From NCBI GenBank assembly GCA_963755755.1, contig CAVWLJ010000018.1:1-64000 (forward strand): DNA of 64,000 bases, written 5' to 3'. Source of the DNA: DATKNA01 sp963755755 (lineage in GTDB: Bacteria; Actinomycetota; Actinomycetes; Actinomycetales; Kineosporiaceae). Positions within the stretch are counted from its first letter, which is position 1, and every line of letters starts with the position of its first letter. The position numbers and the translations under genes are program-made. This document shows positions 42,504-50,872 of this stretch, piece by piece. Below the pieces are notes generated by a model. The model did no database searches. It was not told where the DNA came from and was given only the letters and a program-made list of their open reading frames with translations.

Positions 42504-43178
42504 TCACTTCCGGTACGGGTGCGCCAGCAGGAGACGCCGCCAGGCGTCGACGAGAACGTCGCCGAAGCGCTGCGGCGTCCACCCGCGGTCGCCGACGAGC
42601 AAGGCCCAGTACTCCGGACCGTTCATGCTCCAGACCAGGTCGGCGACGTCGTCGTCGGACAGGTCCGGGCGGAGTTCGCCCGTGGACCGCAGATCGGCGG
42701 CGAACAACCGCATGTTCGTCGCGCGCCGCCCGCTGATCTCACGCCACAGTGCGTCGGAATCGTGGTCGGTGGCCGCGGCGTCGCGGAGGGCGAGGTAGAC
42801 CGGCGCCAGCCGGGGCTGGAGCTCGACGAGTCCGCCGACGTACGCCTCGATCTTGCCGGCCGCCGTCTCGGCCGCGCGTACCCGTGCCACGTAGTCCCGC
42901 TGCTCGGCCGGCACGGCCTGATCGGTGCCCGAGATCGCGGTCTCGAGGACCTCCCGCAGCAGGGCGGGCTTGCGGCCGACCGTCGCGTACACGGTGTCGA
43001 CGGCGACGCGTGCCTCGCGGGCGATGTCGGCGACGGTCGTCGCGAGATATCCCTTCCGGACGAAGAGGTCGCGCGCGGCCTCGAGCACGGCCCGCCGCGT
43101 GGCGAGAGCCTGCTCGGCTCGGCGGGGTGAGTGGTATCGGCCGCGTTCCCCCCGCTGCGCCGTGGCGCCGTCGTTCAT
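42504..43178 (-). CDS. TetR-family regulator
   Basis: The protein has about 224 residues. HTH: AARDLFVRKGYLATTVADIA then REARVAVDTVYATVGRKPAL. The ligand domain includes LVELQPRLAPVYLALRDAAA and the late helix EYWALLVGDRGWTPQRFGDV. It lies directly upstream of neither neighbour: the cupin gene (43237-43767) ends 58 bases before its start, on the same strand, so both may be one transcript. Target unknown. Confidence 0.8.
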   Translation of the reverse strand: MNDGATAQRGERGRYHSPRRAEQALATRRAVLEAARDLFVRKGYLATTVADIAREARVAVDTVYATVGRKPALLREVLETAISGTDQAVPAEQRDYVARVRAAETAAGKIEAYVGGLVELQPRLAPVYLALRDAAATDHDSDALWREISGRRATNMRLFAADLRSTGELRPDLSDDDVADLVWSMNGPEYWALLVGDRGWTPQRFGDVLVDAWRRLLLAHPYRK

Positions 43179-43236
43179 CCGCTCTCGATTCCTCTCCACC
43201 TCACTCCGCCGCGTGCGCGCGCCAGTCTCGCGCAGG

Positions 43237-43767
43237 TCACTGGTGGGGGGCGATCGGCGGGCCGACGACGCGCACGCCGTAGGTCGGAGCCAGCTCGTTC
43301 CAGCGCGCGATGTCGCCGGCGGTCACGCCGCCGTCCGGCAAGCGGCGCTCGGCCGCCGGTTCGCCGACCTCGTCGTAGAGGTCCATCAGCCGTCCCGGGA
43401 GGCTCAGCCCGAGAAAGCGGGCCGGAGTCGCACCGGTCGTGCGGAAGGCGTGCGGCACGTCCTGGGGTAGGTAGATGAAGTCCCCAGGAGCCAGGTGGAA
43501 CGTCTCCGTCCCTGCGACATAGGTCATGGTCCCCTCCAGCAGGTACCACGCCTCCGCCTCCCGGGTGTGCACGTGCAGCGGGCTGCCGCTGCCGGTGGGC
43601 TGGGTCACGATCGAGGCCGCCAGCACGCCGGCCGTGTCGCCGGCGCCCACGAGGCGCTCGAACAGTGCCCCCATCGCCCAGGTTGCGGGCCCCGTGCCGT
43701 TGACGCGGGCAACGGCACCGGAGCTGCCGGACGTGAGCGGTCCCGAGGACGGGGACAGGGTTGACAT
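43237..43767 (-). CDS. Cupin-domain protein
   Basis: The protein has 176 residues, a single cupin barrel. Motif 1 is SPLHVHTREAEAWYLLEGTM (two His and Glu for metal), motif 2 PGDFIYLPQDVPHAFR with the fourth ligand His. It resembles quercetin-dioxygenase-like cupins. The start at 43767 lies in a control region it shares with the divergent SnoaL-like genes, where a palindrome is present at 43929. Substrate unknown. Confidence 0.75.
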   Translation of the reverse strand: MSTLSPSSGPLTSGSSGAVARVNGTGPATWAMGALFERLVGAGDTAGVLAASIVTQPTGSGSPLHVHTREAEAWYLLEGTMTYVAGTETFHLAPGDFIYLPQDVPHAFRTTGATPARFLGLSLPGRLMDLYDEVGEPAAERRLPDGGVTAGDIARWNELAPTYGVRVVGPPIAPHQ

Positions 43768-43928
43768 GAGTACCCACCTTCTCGCCGGAATGCTTTTCGG
43801 ATGAACATAGCCTGCATCTGTTCGGCTCCGGCGTCAAGGGCTGCCCGTCCTCGGCGCTGCCCCGCCGGGCAGCCGGTGAGTGCAGGGTTGACGTACCGCG
43901 CCTCGGCGGCATAACGTCCGCAACATTG

Positions 43929-43947
43929 GTCCGAAAAATATTCGGAC
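43929..43947. promoter_or_regulatory. Inverted repeat upstream of the SnoaL-like pair
   Basis: GTCCGAA, five A/T bases (AAATA), TTCGGAC: a perfect 7-bp inverted repeat in an unusually A/T-rich patch 30 bases before the ATG at 43977. A related half-site TTTTCGGATGA lies near 43793, just before the cupin start. A regulator controlling both divergent units (HxlR at 45010 or TetR at 42504) may bind here. Confidence 0.5.
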
Positions 43948-43976
43948 TAACAATCGAGAGTCGATGAGGAGTAGTC

Positions 43977-44417
43977 ATGTCCAGCAGCAGCTCCGGCCGG
44001 TCCCCGGCCTACGTCGCGATGCAGCGGATCTTCGACGAGGGCTTCGCCACGGGGAACACCGGCGTGGTCGACGACGTGTGCTCGCCCGATCTGGTCGAGC
44101 ATCAGTTCGGCACCGCCGGCGTCGGCGCGGACGCCGTCCAGCACGTCAAGGGCGCGATCCAGGACGTGCACCGCGCCTTCCCCGACATCGCCTTCACCAT
44201 CGAGGACGCCGTGGAGTCCGGGGACACCATCTGGGTCCGCGTCCGCGCCCGTGGTACCGCGAACGGCCCCTACTTCGGGCCGCCGAGCGGGAAGCCTGTC
44301 GATTTCACCGTGATCGACGTCGCGCGGATCGTCGACGGCAGGATCGTCGAGCACTGGGGTGTCCCGGACCGCTTCGCCGCCCTAGCCCAGACCGGCGTCC
44401 TGGCCAGGCTGTCGTGA
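43977..44417 (+). CDS. SnoaL-like ester cyclase family protein
   Basis: The protein has 146 residues in the NTF2-like fold: FDEGFATGNTGVVDDVCSPD, VEHQFGTAGVGADAV, HRAFPDIAFTIEDAVESGDT and the end RIVDGRIVEHWGVPDRFAAL. These match the SnoaL-like polyketide cyclase/ester cyclase group, whose characterised members close polyketide rings but most of which are uncharacterised. Its stop overlaps the next, related gene (GTGA). Confidence 0.75.
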   Translation: MSSSSSGRSPAYVAMQRIFDEGFATGNTGVVDDVCSPDLVEHQFGTAGVGADAVQHVKGAIQDVHRAFPDIAFTIEDAVESGDTIWVRVRARGTANGPYFGPPSGKPVDFTVIDVARIVDGRIVEHWGVPDRFAALAQTGVLARLS

Positions 44418-45025
44418 CGTCGAGAGCGGCCGTCGACGAGCAGCTCGCCGAACGCCTCGTGCGTGAGCAGTTCCGCATCATCGAGACCGGTGAGCTCGCC
44501 CTCGCGGCGACCAACGTGACACCGGGCTACGTCAACCTCCGGTCGGTCCACGAGCCCCTCGCGGCCCGAGCCGGCGGCCCTGCTGCGCTGGCCGCCACCG
44601 CGACCTGGCTGCGTCGGGCGTTCAGCGACATCCGGTTCGAGATCCACGAGATCGCGGTCGTCGACGAGCGGGCCATCGCCTGGGTCACCCTGCACGGCAC
44701 GAACACGGGACCCTTCGTCGTCCACGACTCCCCGGACGGTGCCGTCACGCAGGTGTTCCCGCCGACCGGTCGTCAGTTCGCGACCCGGCAGGTGCACTGG
44801 TTCCGCATCGAGGACGGCGCCATCGCCGAGCACGATGCGGTGCGCGACGACCTGGGCATGGCGCAGCAGGTGGGCTGGATCCCGCCGCGTCCGGGATACG
44901 TGCTGCGGATGCTGGCGGCGCGGCGACGAGAGCGCCGGGCCTGGCTCCGAACGCGACGGGAAGCGGCACCGACCCCCGCGGGACGAGTCGTCGCGTCGGG
45001 GGCGAGCGGTCAGCGCGCCGGCTGA
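44414..45025 (+). CDS. Second SnoaL-like protein
   Basis: The protein has 203 residues, related in fold to the preceding one: TGELALAATNVTPGYVNLRS, TWLRRAFSDIRFEIHEIAVV, WVTLHGTNTGPFV, FPPTGRQFATRQVHWFRIED and AEHDAVRDDLGMAQQVGWI. The last 50 residues are Arg-rich. Coupled to gene one by a four-base overlap; the pair could form a hetero-oligomer. It overlaps the convergent HxlR gene by 16 bases. Confidence 0.75.
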   Translation: MTSRAAVDEQLAERLVREQFRIIETGELALAATNVTPGYVNLRSVHEPLAARAGGPAALAATATWLRRAFSDIRFEIHEIAVVDERAIAWVTLHGTNTGPFVVHDSPDGAVTQVFPPTGRQFATRQVHWFRIEDGAIAEHDAVRDDLGMAQQVGWIPPRPGYVLRMLAARRRERRAWLRTRREAAPTPAGRVVASGASGQRAG

Positions 45026-45471
45026 CGAGCGCCCGGCCCCGCAACCAGCTCCACCTCGCCCGGTGGAACAGCGCCGCAGGAGTCGCAGACCGGGGCGAGT
45101 CGGATCGGGTCGCCGCATTCGCTGTGCCGGGCGAGACGCGGTGGGCCGGCCGGCCCCGCTAGGTGCCGGTCGCCCCACTGCATCAGCCCGATCACCGGAA
45201 GACCGAGCTCGCGGCCCATCGGAGTGAGCCGGTACTCGTGCCGGACGGGATGCTCCTGGTACGGCACGCGCTCGAGGATCCCGGCGTCGACGAGCCTGCC
45301 GAGCCGGTCCGTGAGCACGTTGCGGGCCACGCCGAGGCTGCGCTGGAAGTCATCGAAGCGGTGCACGCCGAGGATCGCGTCGCGGACGATGAGCAGCGTC
45401 CATCGCTCGCCGAGCACCTCCAGCGCGCGGGCGATCGAGCACACCTGGTTGTCGTACGTCCGACCGAGCAT
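45010..45471 (-). CDS. HxlR-family regulator
   Basis: The 153-residue winged helix has SIARALEVLGERWTLLIVRD, FDDFQRSLGVARNVLTDRLG, RLVDAGILERVPYQEHPVRH and EYRLTPMGREL. A C-terminal C-x7-C...C-x2-C cluster (from HSECGDP through APVCDSCG) may bind a metal, a common addition in this subgroup. It is divergent from the MFS gene with 90 bases between, so control of that transporter is likely. Confidence 0.85.
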   Translation of the reverse strand: MLGRTYDNQVCSIARALEVLGERWTLLIVRDAILGVHRFDDFQRSLGVARNVLTDRLGRLVDAGILERVPYQEHPVRHEYRLTPMGRELGLPVIGLMQWGDRHLAGPAGPPRLARHSECGDPIRLAPVCDSCGAVPPGEVELVAGPGARQPAR

Positions 45472-45561
45472 GCCGCGAGTCTAGCTCGGTGGGTTGCATC
45501 ATGCTACCGACGTGCTCTAGGTTCCGTTTCGTCGAGCAACTGACGGCGACAGGAGCGGACC

Positions 45562-46962
45562 GTGATGACCAAGCCCTGGCGGACCTTCGCGATGATCTCC
45601 ATCGGGGTGTTCGCGTCACTGCTCGACCTGTTCATCGTCAACATCGCCTTCCCCGACCTGCGACGCGACTTCGCCACGGCAGACCTGGCGCAGCTGTCGT
45701 GGGTGCTCAACGGGTACGCGATCGTGTTCGCCGCGCTGCTGGTCCCGGCCGGACGCCTGGTCGATCTGTACGGCCGCCGTCGCGGGTACGTCCTCGGCCT
45801 GGCCCTGTTCACCCTCGCCTCGGCGGCCTGTGCCGCCGCGCCGTCCGTCGGCTTCCTCATCGCCGCGCGCGTCCTGCAGGGTGCGGGGGCGGCGATCCTG
45901 ACCCCCAGCTCGCTCGGGGTGGTTCTCCCCGCGTTCGCGCCTCGAGCGCGGCCCGCGGTCATCGCGGCGTGGGCGGCGGTCGGTGCGGTCGGTGCCGCCG
46001 CCGGACCGCCGCTCGGCGGCCTGCTGGTCCAGGCGAGCTGGCGCTGGGTGTTCCTCGTCAACCTTCCACTCGGAGTGATCTCGCTCTGGTACGCCGCGCG
46101 TCACGTCGCCGAGTCGCGCGACCCGGCGGCTCGAGGGCTGCCCGATCTCGCCGGCACGCTCGCGCTCATGGCCGGGATCGGTTCGTTGATCCTCGCCCTG
46201 GTCAAGGGGCGGGAGTGGGGGTGGGGGAGCGCGCCCACCGTGCTGGCTCTGGCGCTCGCCGCCGTCCTCGTGGCCGTGACGGTCGTCCGGTCGGTCCGCC
46301 ATCCGGTACCCGTCCTCGAACTGCCGATCCTGCGGGTGCCGGCCTTCGCTTTCGCGGTCGCCTCCGCGCTCGCGTTCTTCACCGCGTTCGGCGCGATGCT
46401 GTTGAGCGGCGTGCTCTTCCTGACCGGTGTGTGGGGTCACTCGATCCTGCGCGCCGGGCTGGAGCTCGCGCCCGGTCCGCTTGCTGCGCTCGTCTTCGCG
46501 ATCGTCGCCAGCCGCGTCGGGCCCCGGTTGGGGATGGCCACCGTGGGCGCCGCGGGCGGGTTGCTGGTCGCGGTCGGGCTCGCGTGCAACGCCGTCCGAC
46601 TCGGGGCCACTCCGGACTATCTCGGCGCGTTCCTGCCCGGCCAGCTCATCAGCGGTGCCGGGATAGGCCTCGCCATGCCGGCGTTCACCGCCGTCGCCGT
46701 CACCGCGGTGCCCGTGAGCCGTTTCTCCACCGCGATCGGGATCTCGTCGATGTTCCGGCAGGTCGGTGGCGCGCTCGGCGTGGCGGCGTTCGTCGCGATC
46801 GTGGGTACCCCGACGCAGGCCACGCAGATCGAGTCGTACCGGCACGGCTGGTACTTCATGATCGTGGCAGCCGCCATCGGGGGCCTGCTCATGCTCGGGG
46901 CGCGATTGGCGCCCGTGCCGGTGCCGTCGACACCACCGGAGCCGGTTCCGGCCACCGCCTGA
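45562..46962 (+). CDS. MFS transporter of the DHA2 (14-helix) type
   Basis: The protein has 466 residues with about 14 helices. Motif D1 LDLFIVNIAFPDLRRDF, motif A GRLVDLYGRRRGYVLGLALF and motif C AVGAVGAAAGPPLGGLLVQ identify a drug:H+ antiporter of the EmrB/QacA group. AGGAG (45551-45555) supports the GTG at 45562 or the ATG three bases on. TTGCAT (45494-45499) and CTAGGT (45517-45522), 17 apart, form a promoter between it and the HxlR gene, which probably represses it. Confidence 0.85.
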   Translation: MMTKPWRTFAMISIGVFASLLDLFIVNIAFPDLRRDFATADLAQLSWVLNGYAIVFAALLVPAGRLVDLYGRRRGYVLGLALFTLASAACAAAPSVGFLIAARVLQGAGAAILTPSSLGVVLPAFAPRARPAVIAAWAAVGAVGAAAGPPLGGLLVQASWRWVFLVNLPLGVISLWYAARHVAESRDPAARGLPDLAGTLALMAGIGSLILALVKGREWGWGSAPTVLALALAAVLVAVTVVRSVRHPVPVLELPILRVPAFAFAVASALAFFTAFGAMLLSGVLFLTGVWGHSILRAGLELAPGPLAALVFAIVASRVGPRLGMATVGAAGGLLVAVGLACNAVRLGATPDYLGAFLPGQLISGAGIGLAMPAFTAVAVTAVPVSRFSTAIGISSMFRQVGGALGVAAFVAIVGTPTQATQIESYRHGWYFMIVAAAIGGLLMLGARLAPVPVPSTPPEPVPATA

Positions 46963-46979
46963 TCACGCAACGCCGGCGC

Positions 46980-47688
46980 TCATTGCCTGGTCGAGCTGCG
47001 GTCCTCGTGCATCTCCCGCACGGCGAGCAGCGTGAGCCAGGTCCAGCCGACGCCGACGGCCAGGCGCTGGAGCAGGCCCGCCGTGCCGACCCACCGCGGG
47101 TCCTGGGCGAACCCTGCGTTCGCGAGGACGAGCAGGACGACGAAGGCTGGGCAGCTCAGTGCCGAGTAGAGGGCCCAACCTCGTGCGTTCCGTCGGGCGA
47201 AGGCGTACGCGAACACGAGCATCGCCGCGGCCAGGCCCACGAAGCCAGGCAGCGAGAAGACCAGGTCGTGCAGCATGCCATGCCGGCTGGCCGGGTCCGG
47301 GATGGCCACTATGCCGGTGGGGTACCCGCTGACCGGATCGGTGACGAACACGCCTGCACCGAGCAGGCCGACACCCCACACGGCGATGAGGGCGGGACCC
47401 GCCGCGGCGCCGGGTCCGGGAGCGAGGCTGCGTCTGAGGCTCGATGGCGAAGGCGAGGCAGAGTGCACCGGCGGCGAGGAAGCTCGCGACCTGTACCCAG
47501 CCCGCGGGCCCCAGGGCCAGCGAGCTGATGGGGTGCCGCAGCGGGTCGTAGCCGTCGCGCAGGAACCCCGCCACCAGGAACGTCGCCGTGAAGATAGGCC
47601 CGGGGAGGACGCCGGCGAGCAGGAGGCGATTCCTTCGCCGAGGTGGTCGGGGCGGCGGTGCCGCCGTGGCGATCAGAGTCTGAGTCAT
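46980..47688 (-). pseudogene. DUF998 membrane protein, one frameshift
   Basis: The first frame gives RRNRLLLAGVLPGPIFTATF, LRDGYDPLRHPISSLALGP and WVQVASFLAAGALCLAFAI, the N-terminal hallmark of DUF998 membrane proteins. At about 47438-47450 one extra base shifts the frame; LRRSLAPGPG then continues to ALIAVWGVGLLGAGVFVTDP, HGMLHDLVFSLPGFVGL and the final helices, ending at 46980. With the base removed it is about 235 residues and seven to eight helices. The promoter at 47695-47723 places the transcript start at or next to the ATG. Confidence 0.7.
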
Positions 47689-47694
47689 GCGTCA

Positions 47695-47723
47695 AGGCTA
47701 GTTGACACATGAGTTCGCGTCAA
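47695..47723 (-). promoter_or_regulatory. Promoter of the DUF998 gene, probably leaderless
   Basis: On the minus strand TTGACG (47723-47718), 17 bases, TAGCCT (47700-47695). The ATG at 47688 begins seven bases after the -10 element, where transcription should start, and no ribosome site is visible upstream, so the mRNA is probably leaderless. Confidence 0.5.
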
Positions 47724-47760
47724 CCGCGCTTGACGCCCTCGGGGTCCGGTTCGCGCTGTC

Positions 47761-47794
47761 TTGACAGGAACACCTCCGTTAGTCAACTCTAACG
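47761..47794 (+). promoter_or_regulatory. Promoter/operator of the ArsR-SRPBCC module
   Basis: TTGACA (47761-47766) is a perfect -35. The expected -10 position falls inside an inverted repeat CGTTAG-N6-CTAACG (47777-47794), directly before the GTG at 47799. An ArsR dimer bound there would block its own transcription. Confidence 0.5.
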
Positions 47795-47798
47795 GTTA

Positions 47799-48122
47799 GT
47801 GGCTGCTGACCGAGTACCAGACGGATGGGCGGCCCTCGCGGACGGGACGAGGCGCGCCATCGTCGACCGCCTCGCCGAGGGCGAACAGGCCGTGGGGCAA
47901 CTGGCCGCGGGGCTGCCGGTGACCCGGTCGGCCGTCTCGCAGCATTTGAAGATCTTGAAGGATGCGGGCCTCGTCACCGAGCGGGCTGCCGGCACCCGTC
48001 GGCTCTACCGGCTGAATCCGGCCGCTGTGGCGGCCTTGCGAGACCAACTCGACACCTACTGGCAGCGGGCGCTCGCCCGATACGCCGACGTCGTCGACCG
48101 AGCCACCCAGGAGAAGGAATGA
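47799..48122 (+). CDS. ArsR-family regulator
   Basis: The 107-residue winged helix has WAALADGTRRAIVDRLAEGE, VGQLAAGLPVTRSAVSQHLK and LKDAGLVTERAAGTRRLYRL, followed by a C-terminal helix. No metal-binding cysteines. This subtype is regularly paired with an AHSA1/SRPBCC gene as here, overlapping by ATGA. Probably autoregulated at the inverted repeat just upstream. Confidence 0.85.
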   Translation: MAADRVPDGWAALADGTRRAIVDRLAEGEQAVGQLAAGLPVTRSAVSQHLKILKDAGLVTERAAGTRRLYRLNPAAVAALRDQLDTYWQRALARYADVVDRATQEKE

Positions 48123-48589
48123 CCGAGACCGACGCCGCAACGGTGCATCGCCACGTCGTCGTCAACGCATCCGTGCAACGGGCGTTCGACGTGTTCACGG
48201 GCCGGTTCGGCGACTTCAAGCCGCGTGAACACAACCTGCTGGCCTCGCCCATCGTCGAGACCGTCTTCGAACCCCGCGTGGGTGGCCACATCTACGACCG
48301 GGCCGAGGACGGCAGCGAGTGCCGATGGGCGCGAGTCCTCGCCTTCGACCCGCCGCACCGGGTGGTCTTCAGCTGGGACATCGGTCCCCAGTGGCAGGTG
48401 GAGACCGACCCGGACCTGACGAGCGAGGTCGAGGTGCGTTTCGTCGCGGAGGGCGAGACGCGCACCCGGGTCGAACTCGAGCACCGTCACATCGACCGGC
48501 ACGGTCCGGGCTGGCAGTCCGTGGCGGACGGGGTCGGCAATGACCAGGGTTGGCCGTTGTACCTGAGCCGCTACGCCGAGCTGCTCTGA
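48119..48589 (+). CDS. SRPBCC (AHSA1/START-like) domain protein
   Basis: The 156-residue helix-grip protein starts VHRHVVVNASVQRAFDVFTG, continues NLLASPIVETVFEPRVGGHI, WARVLAFDPPHRVVFSWDIG and RVELEHRHIDRHGPGWQSVA, and ends in the long C-terminal helix. The fold binds hydrophobic ligands; paired ArsR/AHSA1 modules are widespread, and their ligands are mostly unknown. Confidence 0.8.
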   Translation: MTETDAATVHRHVVVNASVQRAFDVFTGRFGDFKPREHNLLASPIVETVFEPRVGGHIYDRAEDGSECRWARVLAFDPPHRVVFSWDIGPQWQVETDPDLTSEVEVRFVAEGETRTRVELEHRHIDRHGPGWQSVADGVGNDQGWPLYLSRYAELL

Positions 48590-48608
48590 CGCAGCCAGGT
48601 GCGGTGGG

Positions 48609-49442
48609 TCAGGCGCCGGGGAAGTCGGTGCTCAGGCTGGTCTTCTCCCACGCAGCCAGCTCGGCGAGCTGAGCGTCGATCACGGCGCGGATTGCGGTAA
48701 GCGCGTCGGTTCCGAGCATCAGCAGAGCGGGCGGCTCGTCGGCCTCGACCGCGGTGAGGATCGCGCGGGCGGCGCGAGCCGGGTCGCCGGGCTGGGTGCC
48801 GTGCGCGGTGTCGTTCTCCTTGCGGCGCTTGCCCGCGGTCTCGGCATAGTCGTCGATGACCGTCGCCGACTGTTGGAGGGAGCGGCCGGCGAAGTCGGTG
48901 CGGAACCCGCCGGGCTCGACGGCGACGACGGCGATCCCGAGCGGGGCGAGTTCCTTGCGCAGCGACCCCGAGAGCCCTTCCAGCGCGGCCTTCGATGCGG
49001 CGTAGTAGCCCGACCCGGGCGGGCAGATCCTTGCTCCGATCGAGGAGATGTTGACGATGGCGCCGCTGCGGCGGGCGCGCATGCCGGGCAGCACGGCCTT
49101 GATCAGAGCGACCGGTCCGAACAGGTTGGTCGCGAACAGGGCCGCGACGTCGGCCTCGTCGCCCTCCTCGACGGCGGCGCGGTACCCGTAGCCGGCGTTG
49201 TTCACCAGGACGTCGATCGCGCCGAACCGCTCCTCGCCCTCGTGCACCGCGGCCGCGACCTGGGCGGAGTCGGTGACGTCGAGCGCCACCGCCAGGGCCT
49301 TCTCGGGGTACGTCCGGGCGAGGTCGCGAACCGAGTCGGCGTTGCGGGCAGTGACGACGGCGTTGTGCCCCGCGTCGAGGACAGCGCGGGCGAGGTCGCG
49401 GCCGAGCCCGCTCGAGCTGCCGGTGATGAGCCAGGTGGACAT
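48609..49442 (-). CDS. Short-chain dehydrogenase/reductase
   Basis: The 277-residue Rossmann enzyme has cofactor loop TGSSSGLGRDLA, LDVTD, structural NNAGYGY, catalytic Ser in NISSIGARIC and Tyr/Lys in YYAASKAALEG. The Arg in VTARNAD favours NADP(H). After the core, VEPGGFRTDFAGRSL matches the classical single-domain SDRs related to retinol/ketone reductases. Convergent with the SRPBCC gene. Substrate unknown. Confidence 0.85.
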   Translation of the reverse strand: MSTWLITGSSSGLGRDLARAVLDAGHNAVVTARNADSVRDLARTYPEKALAVALDVTDSAQVAAAVHEGEERFGAIDVLVNNAGYGYRAAVEEGDEADVAALFATNLFGPVALIKAVLPGMRARRSGAIVNISSIGARICPPGSGYYAASKAALEGLSGSLRKELAPLGIAVVAVEPGGFRTDFAGRSLQQSATVIDDYAETAGKRRKENDTAHGTQPGDPARAARAILTAVEADEPPALLMLGTDALTAIRAVIDAQLAELAAWEKTSLSTDFPGA

Positions 49443-49529
49443 GGTTCTCCTCGATCTGGGTTGCGAACATCGTCGGCCGCAACACCAGAGCAGGCATCCC
49501 GAGCCTCCCGACTCCGCCGAACTCCTCGA

Positions 49530-50321
49530 TCAGGGAGCCGCTGCGGCGGGCGGGGCGACCATCGAGGCCCGGACATCGACGAGTGGGGTGGCGCTGATCT
49601 GGATGAGGCCCCGGACGGGCCGGTCGAGGTCGAGGGTGACGACCAGTGTGAGGGTGACCAGCACGGCGGCCACCATCACGGTCGTCAGGCCGCGCCCGAG
49701 GGCGGCGAGGTGGAGCGCGAGCAACCCCAGGGCGATCGCCGCGCCGACGATCTCCAGGGCGAGGACCGCGGTCGGAACCCGGTTGTCGAGGCCGTAGACG
49801 CGGCTCGACTGAGCATCGAAGGTCTCGTTGAGACTCTCGACGTACAGGCGTGGAGCCGTGGCCGTGGGTTCGGCCGCGAGCGCGCCTCCCGCTTCCCCCC
49901 ACAGCGCCCGCTCGGTCCGCTGGCTGGCGGCGATGGCGGCGTCCTGCTCGCCACTGGCCGGCACCGTGTCGGCGATACGGATGCTCGTGTCGGTGTACTG
50001 GCGCAGGAGATCCAACGACCGGGTTCGGGCAGGTTCCGGCAACGTCTGGGCACGCAGGTAGGCGGTGCCGATGGCGTTGGACTCGTTGACGACGGCCGCC
50101 CGCCGGTCCTCGTAGCGCCCCACCGCGAGGCTGAGGCCGAACGCGAGGACCAGGCCCATGAAACCGAGCATCGCCGCCTGCATCACGCCGAACGGTTCGC
50201 TGTTGTCCGGGGACTTGTTCCGCTCCGAGTGGCCGATGAAGTGCCCCGCCGCCGTCGCGCCGATCATCACCACGAACAGGATGACGGTGACCACCAGGGT
50301 ATTGAGCCGGAAGAAGATCAA
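49530..50321 (-). CDS. DUF4239 (bestrophin-like) membrane protein
   Basis: The protein has about 263 residues. Two N-terminal helices (TLVVTVILFVVMIGATAAGH, MQAAMLGFMGLVLAFGLSLA) precede YEDRRAAVVNESNAIGTAYL, the DUF4239 signature, and two C-terminal helices. The best start is a TTG at 50321 (LIFFRLN) with GGAGGAAGGAGG just upstream; the in-frame ATG further out adds non-conserved residues. DUF4239 is distantly related to bestrophin channels, but no function is proven. Confidence 0.75.
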   Translation of the reverse strand: MIFFRLNTLVVTVILFVVMIGATAAGHFIGHSERNKSPDNSEPFGVMQAAMLGFMGLVLAFGLSLAVGRYEDRRAAVVNESNAIGTAYLRAQTLPEPARTRSLDLLRQYTDTSIRIADTVPASGEQDAAIAASQRTERALWGEAGGALAAEPTATAPRLYVESLNETFDAQSSRVYGLDNRVPTAVLALEIVGAAIALGLLALHLAALGRGLTTVMVAAVLVTLTLVVTLDLDRPVRGLIQISATPLVDVRASMVAPPAAAAP

Positions 50322-50467
50322 CGTGCCTCCTTCCTCCGGACGCAGCCTCGTCGGCGCCTGCCACCCGCAGCTCATGAACGTGCCAGAGGTCGCCCGGACC
50401 GCCATCACCCCGGCTGGATGAGGGGTCCATCCTGCGCGCGTGGATCATCGCACGCCTATCGCGGCGA

Positions 50468-50872
50468 TCATGCCGACGTCCGGTTGCCGGGCGCGCAGGC
50501 TCCGGGGAGTGCCCGGGGGACGGTGCTGACCGCCGGGTGAACCATGGAGCACGTCATGACGGACGGAATGCGCCGGCGTCGAGTGCGGCCGCCTTCACGT
50601 CCACCTTCGCCTGTGTGGACCCCGACCTGAGAGTGATCGACGAGGGCTCGAGAGCCTTGGGGTAGCTCGAAGGAGATGACCACGGCCTGATGGGAACCAG
50701 GCGGGACGCGTTGCCGGCTGATCGCCACGTGCCCCGAGCCGTCCGTCGTCCAGAGGATCGTCGTCAGGATCGCCCACGGTGACGTGGAGTCGGTGTCGTT
50801 GCCGACCTTTGCGGTCCAGGTCACTCTCCTGTCGTGCTCATCACCTGCGATCGCAGCCGTGGTCGCGGCCAT
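50468..50872 (-). CDS. Hypothetical protein, possible remnant of a longer frameshifted gene
   Basis: The frame has 134 residues. The first two thirds look protein-like and beta-rich: RRVTWTAKVGNDTDSTSPWA, ILTTILWTTDGSGHVAIS and PPGSHQAVVISFELPQGSRA. The end is low-complexity. Upstream on the same strand, short pieces (MASVNYVGRYRERH near 51152, and HAKVAVAMTAAGVVASSV in another frame) suggest a membrane-anchored protein broken by shifts. The whole interval 50322-51446 otherwise shows no convincing gene on either strand. Family not recognised. Confidence 0.3.
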   Translation of the reverse strand: MAATTAAIAGDEHDRRVTWTAKVGNDTDSTSPWAILTTILWTTDGSGHVAISRQRVPPGSHQAVVISFELPQGSRALVDHSQVGVHTGEGGREGGRTRRRRIPSVMTCSMVHPAVSTVPRALPGACAPGNRTSA

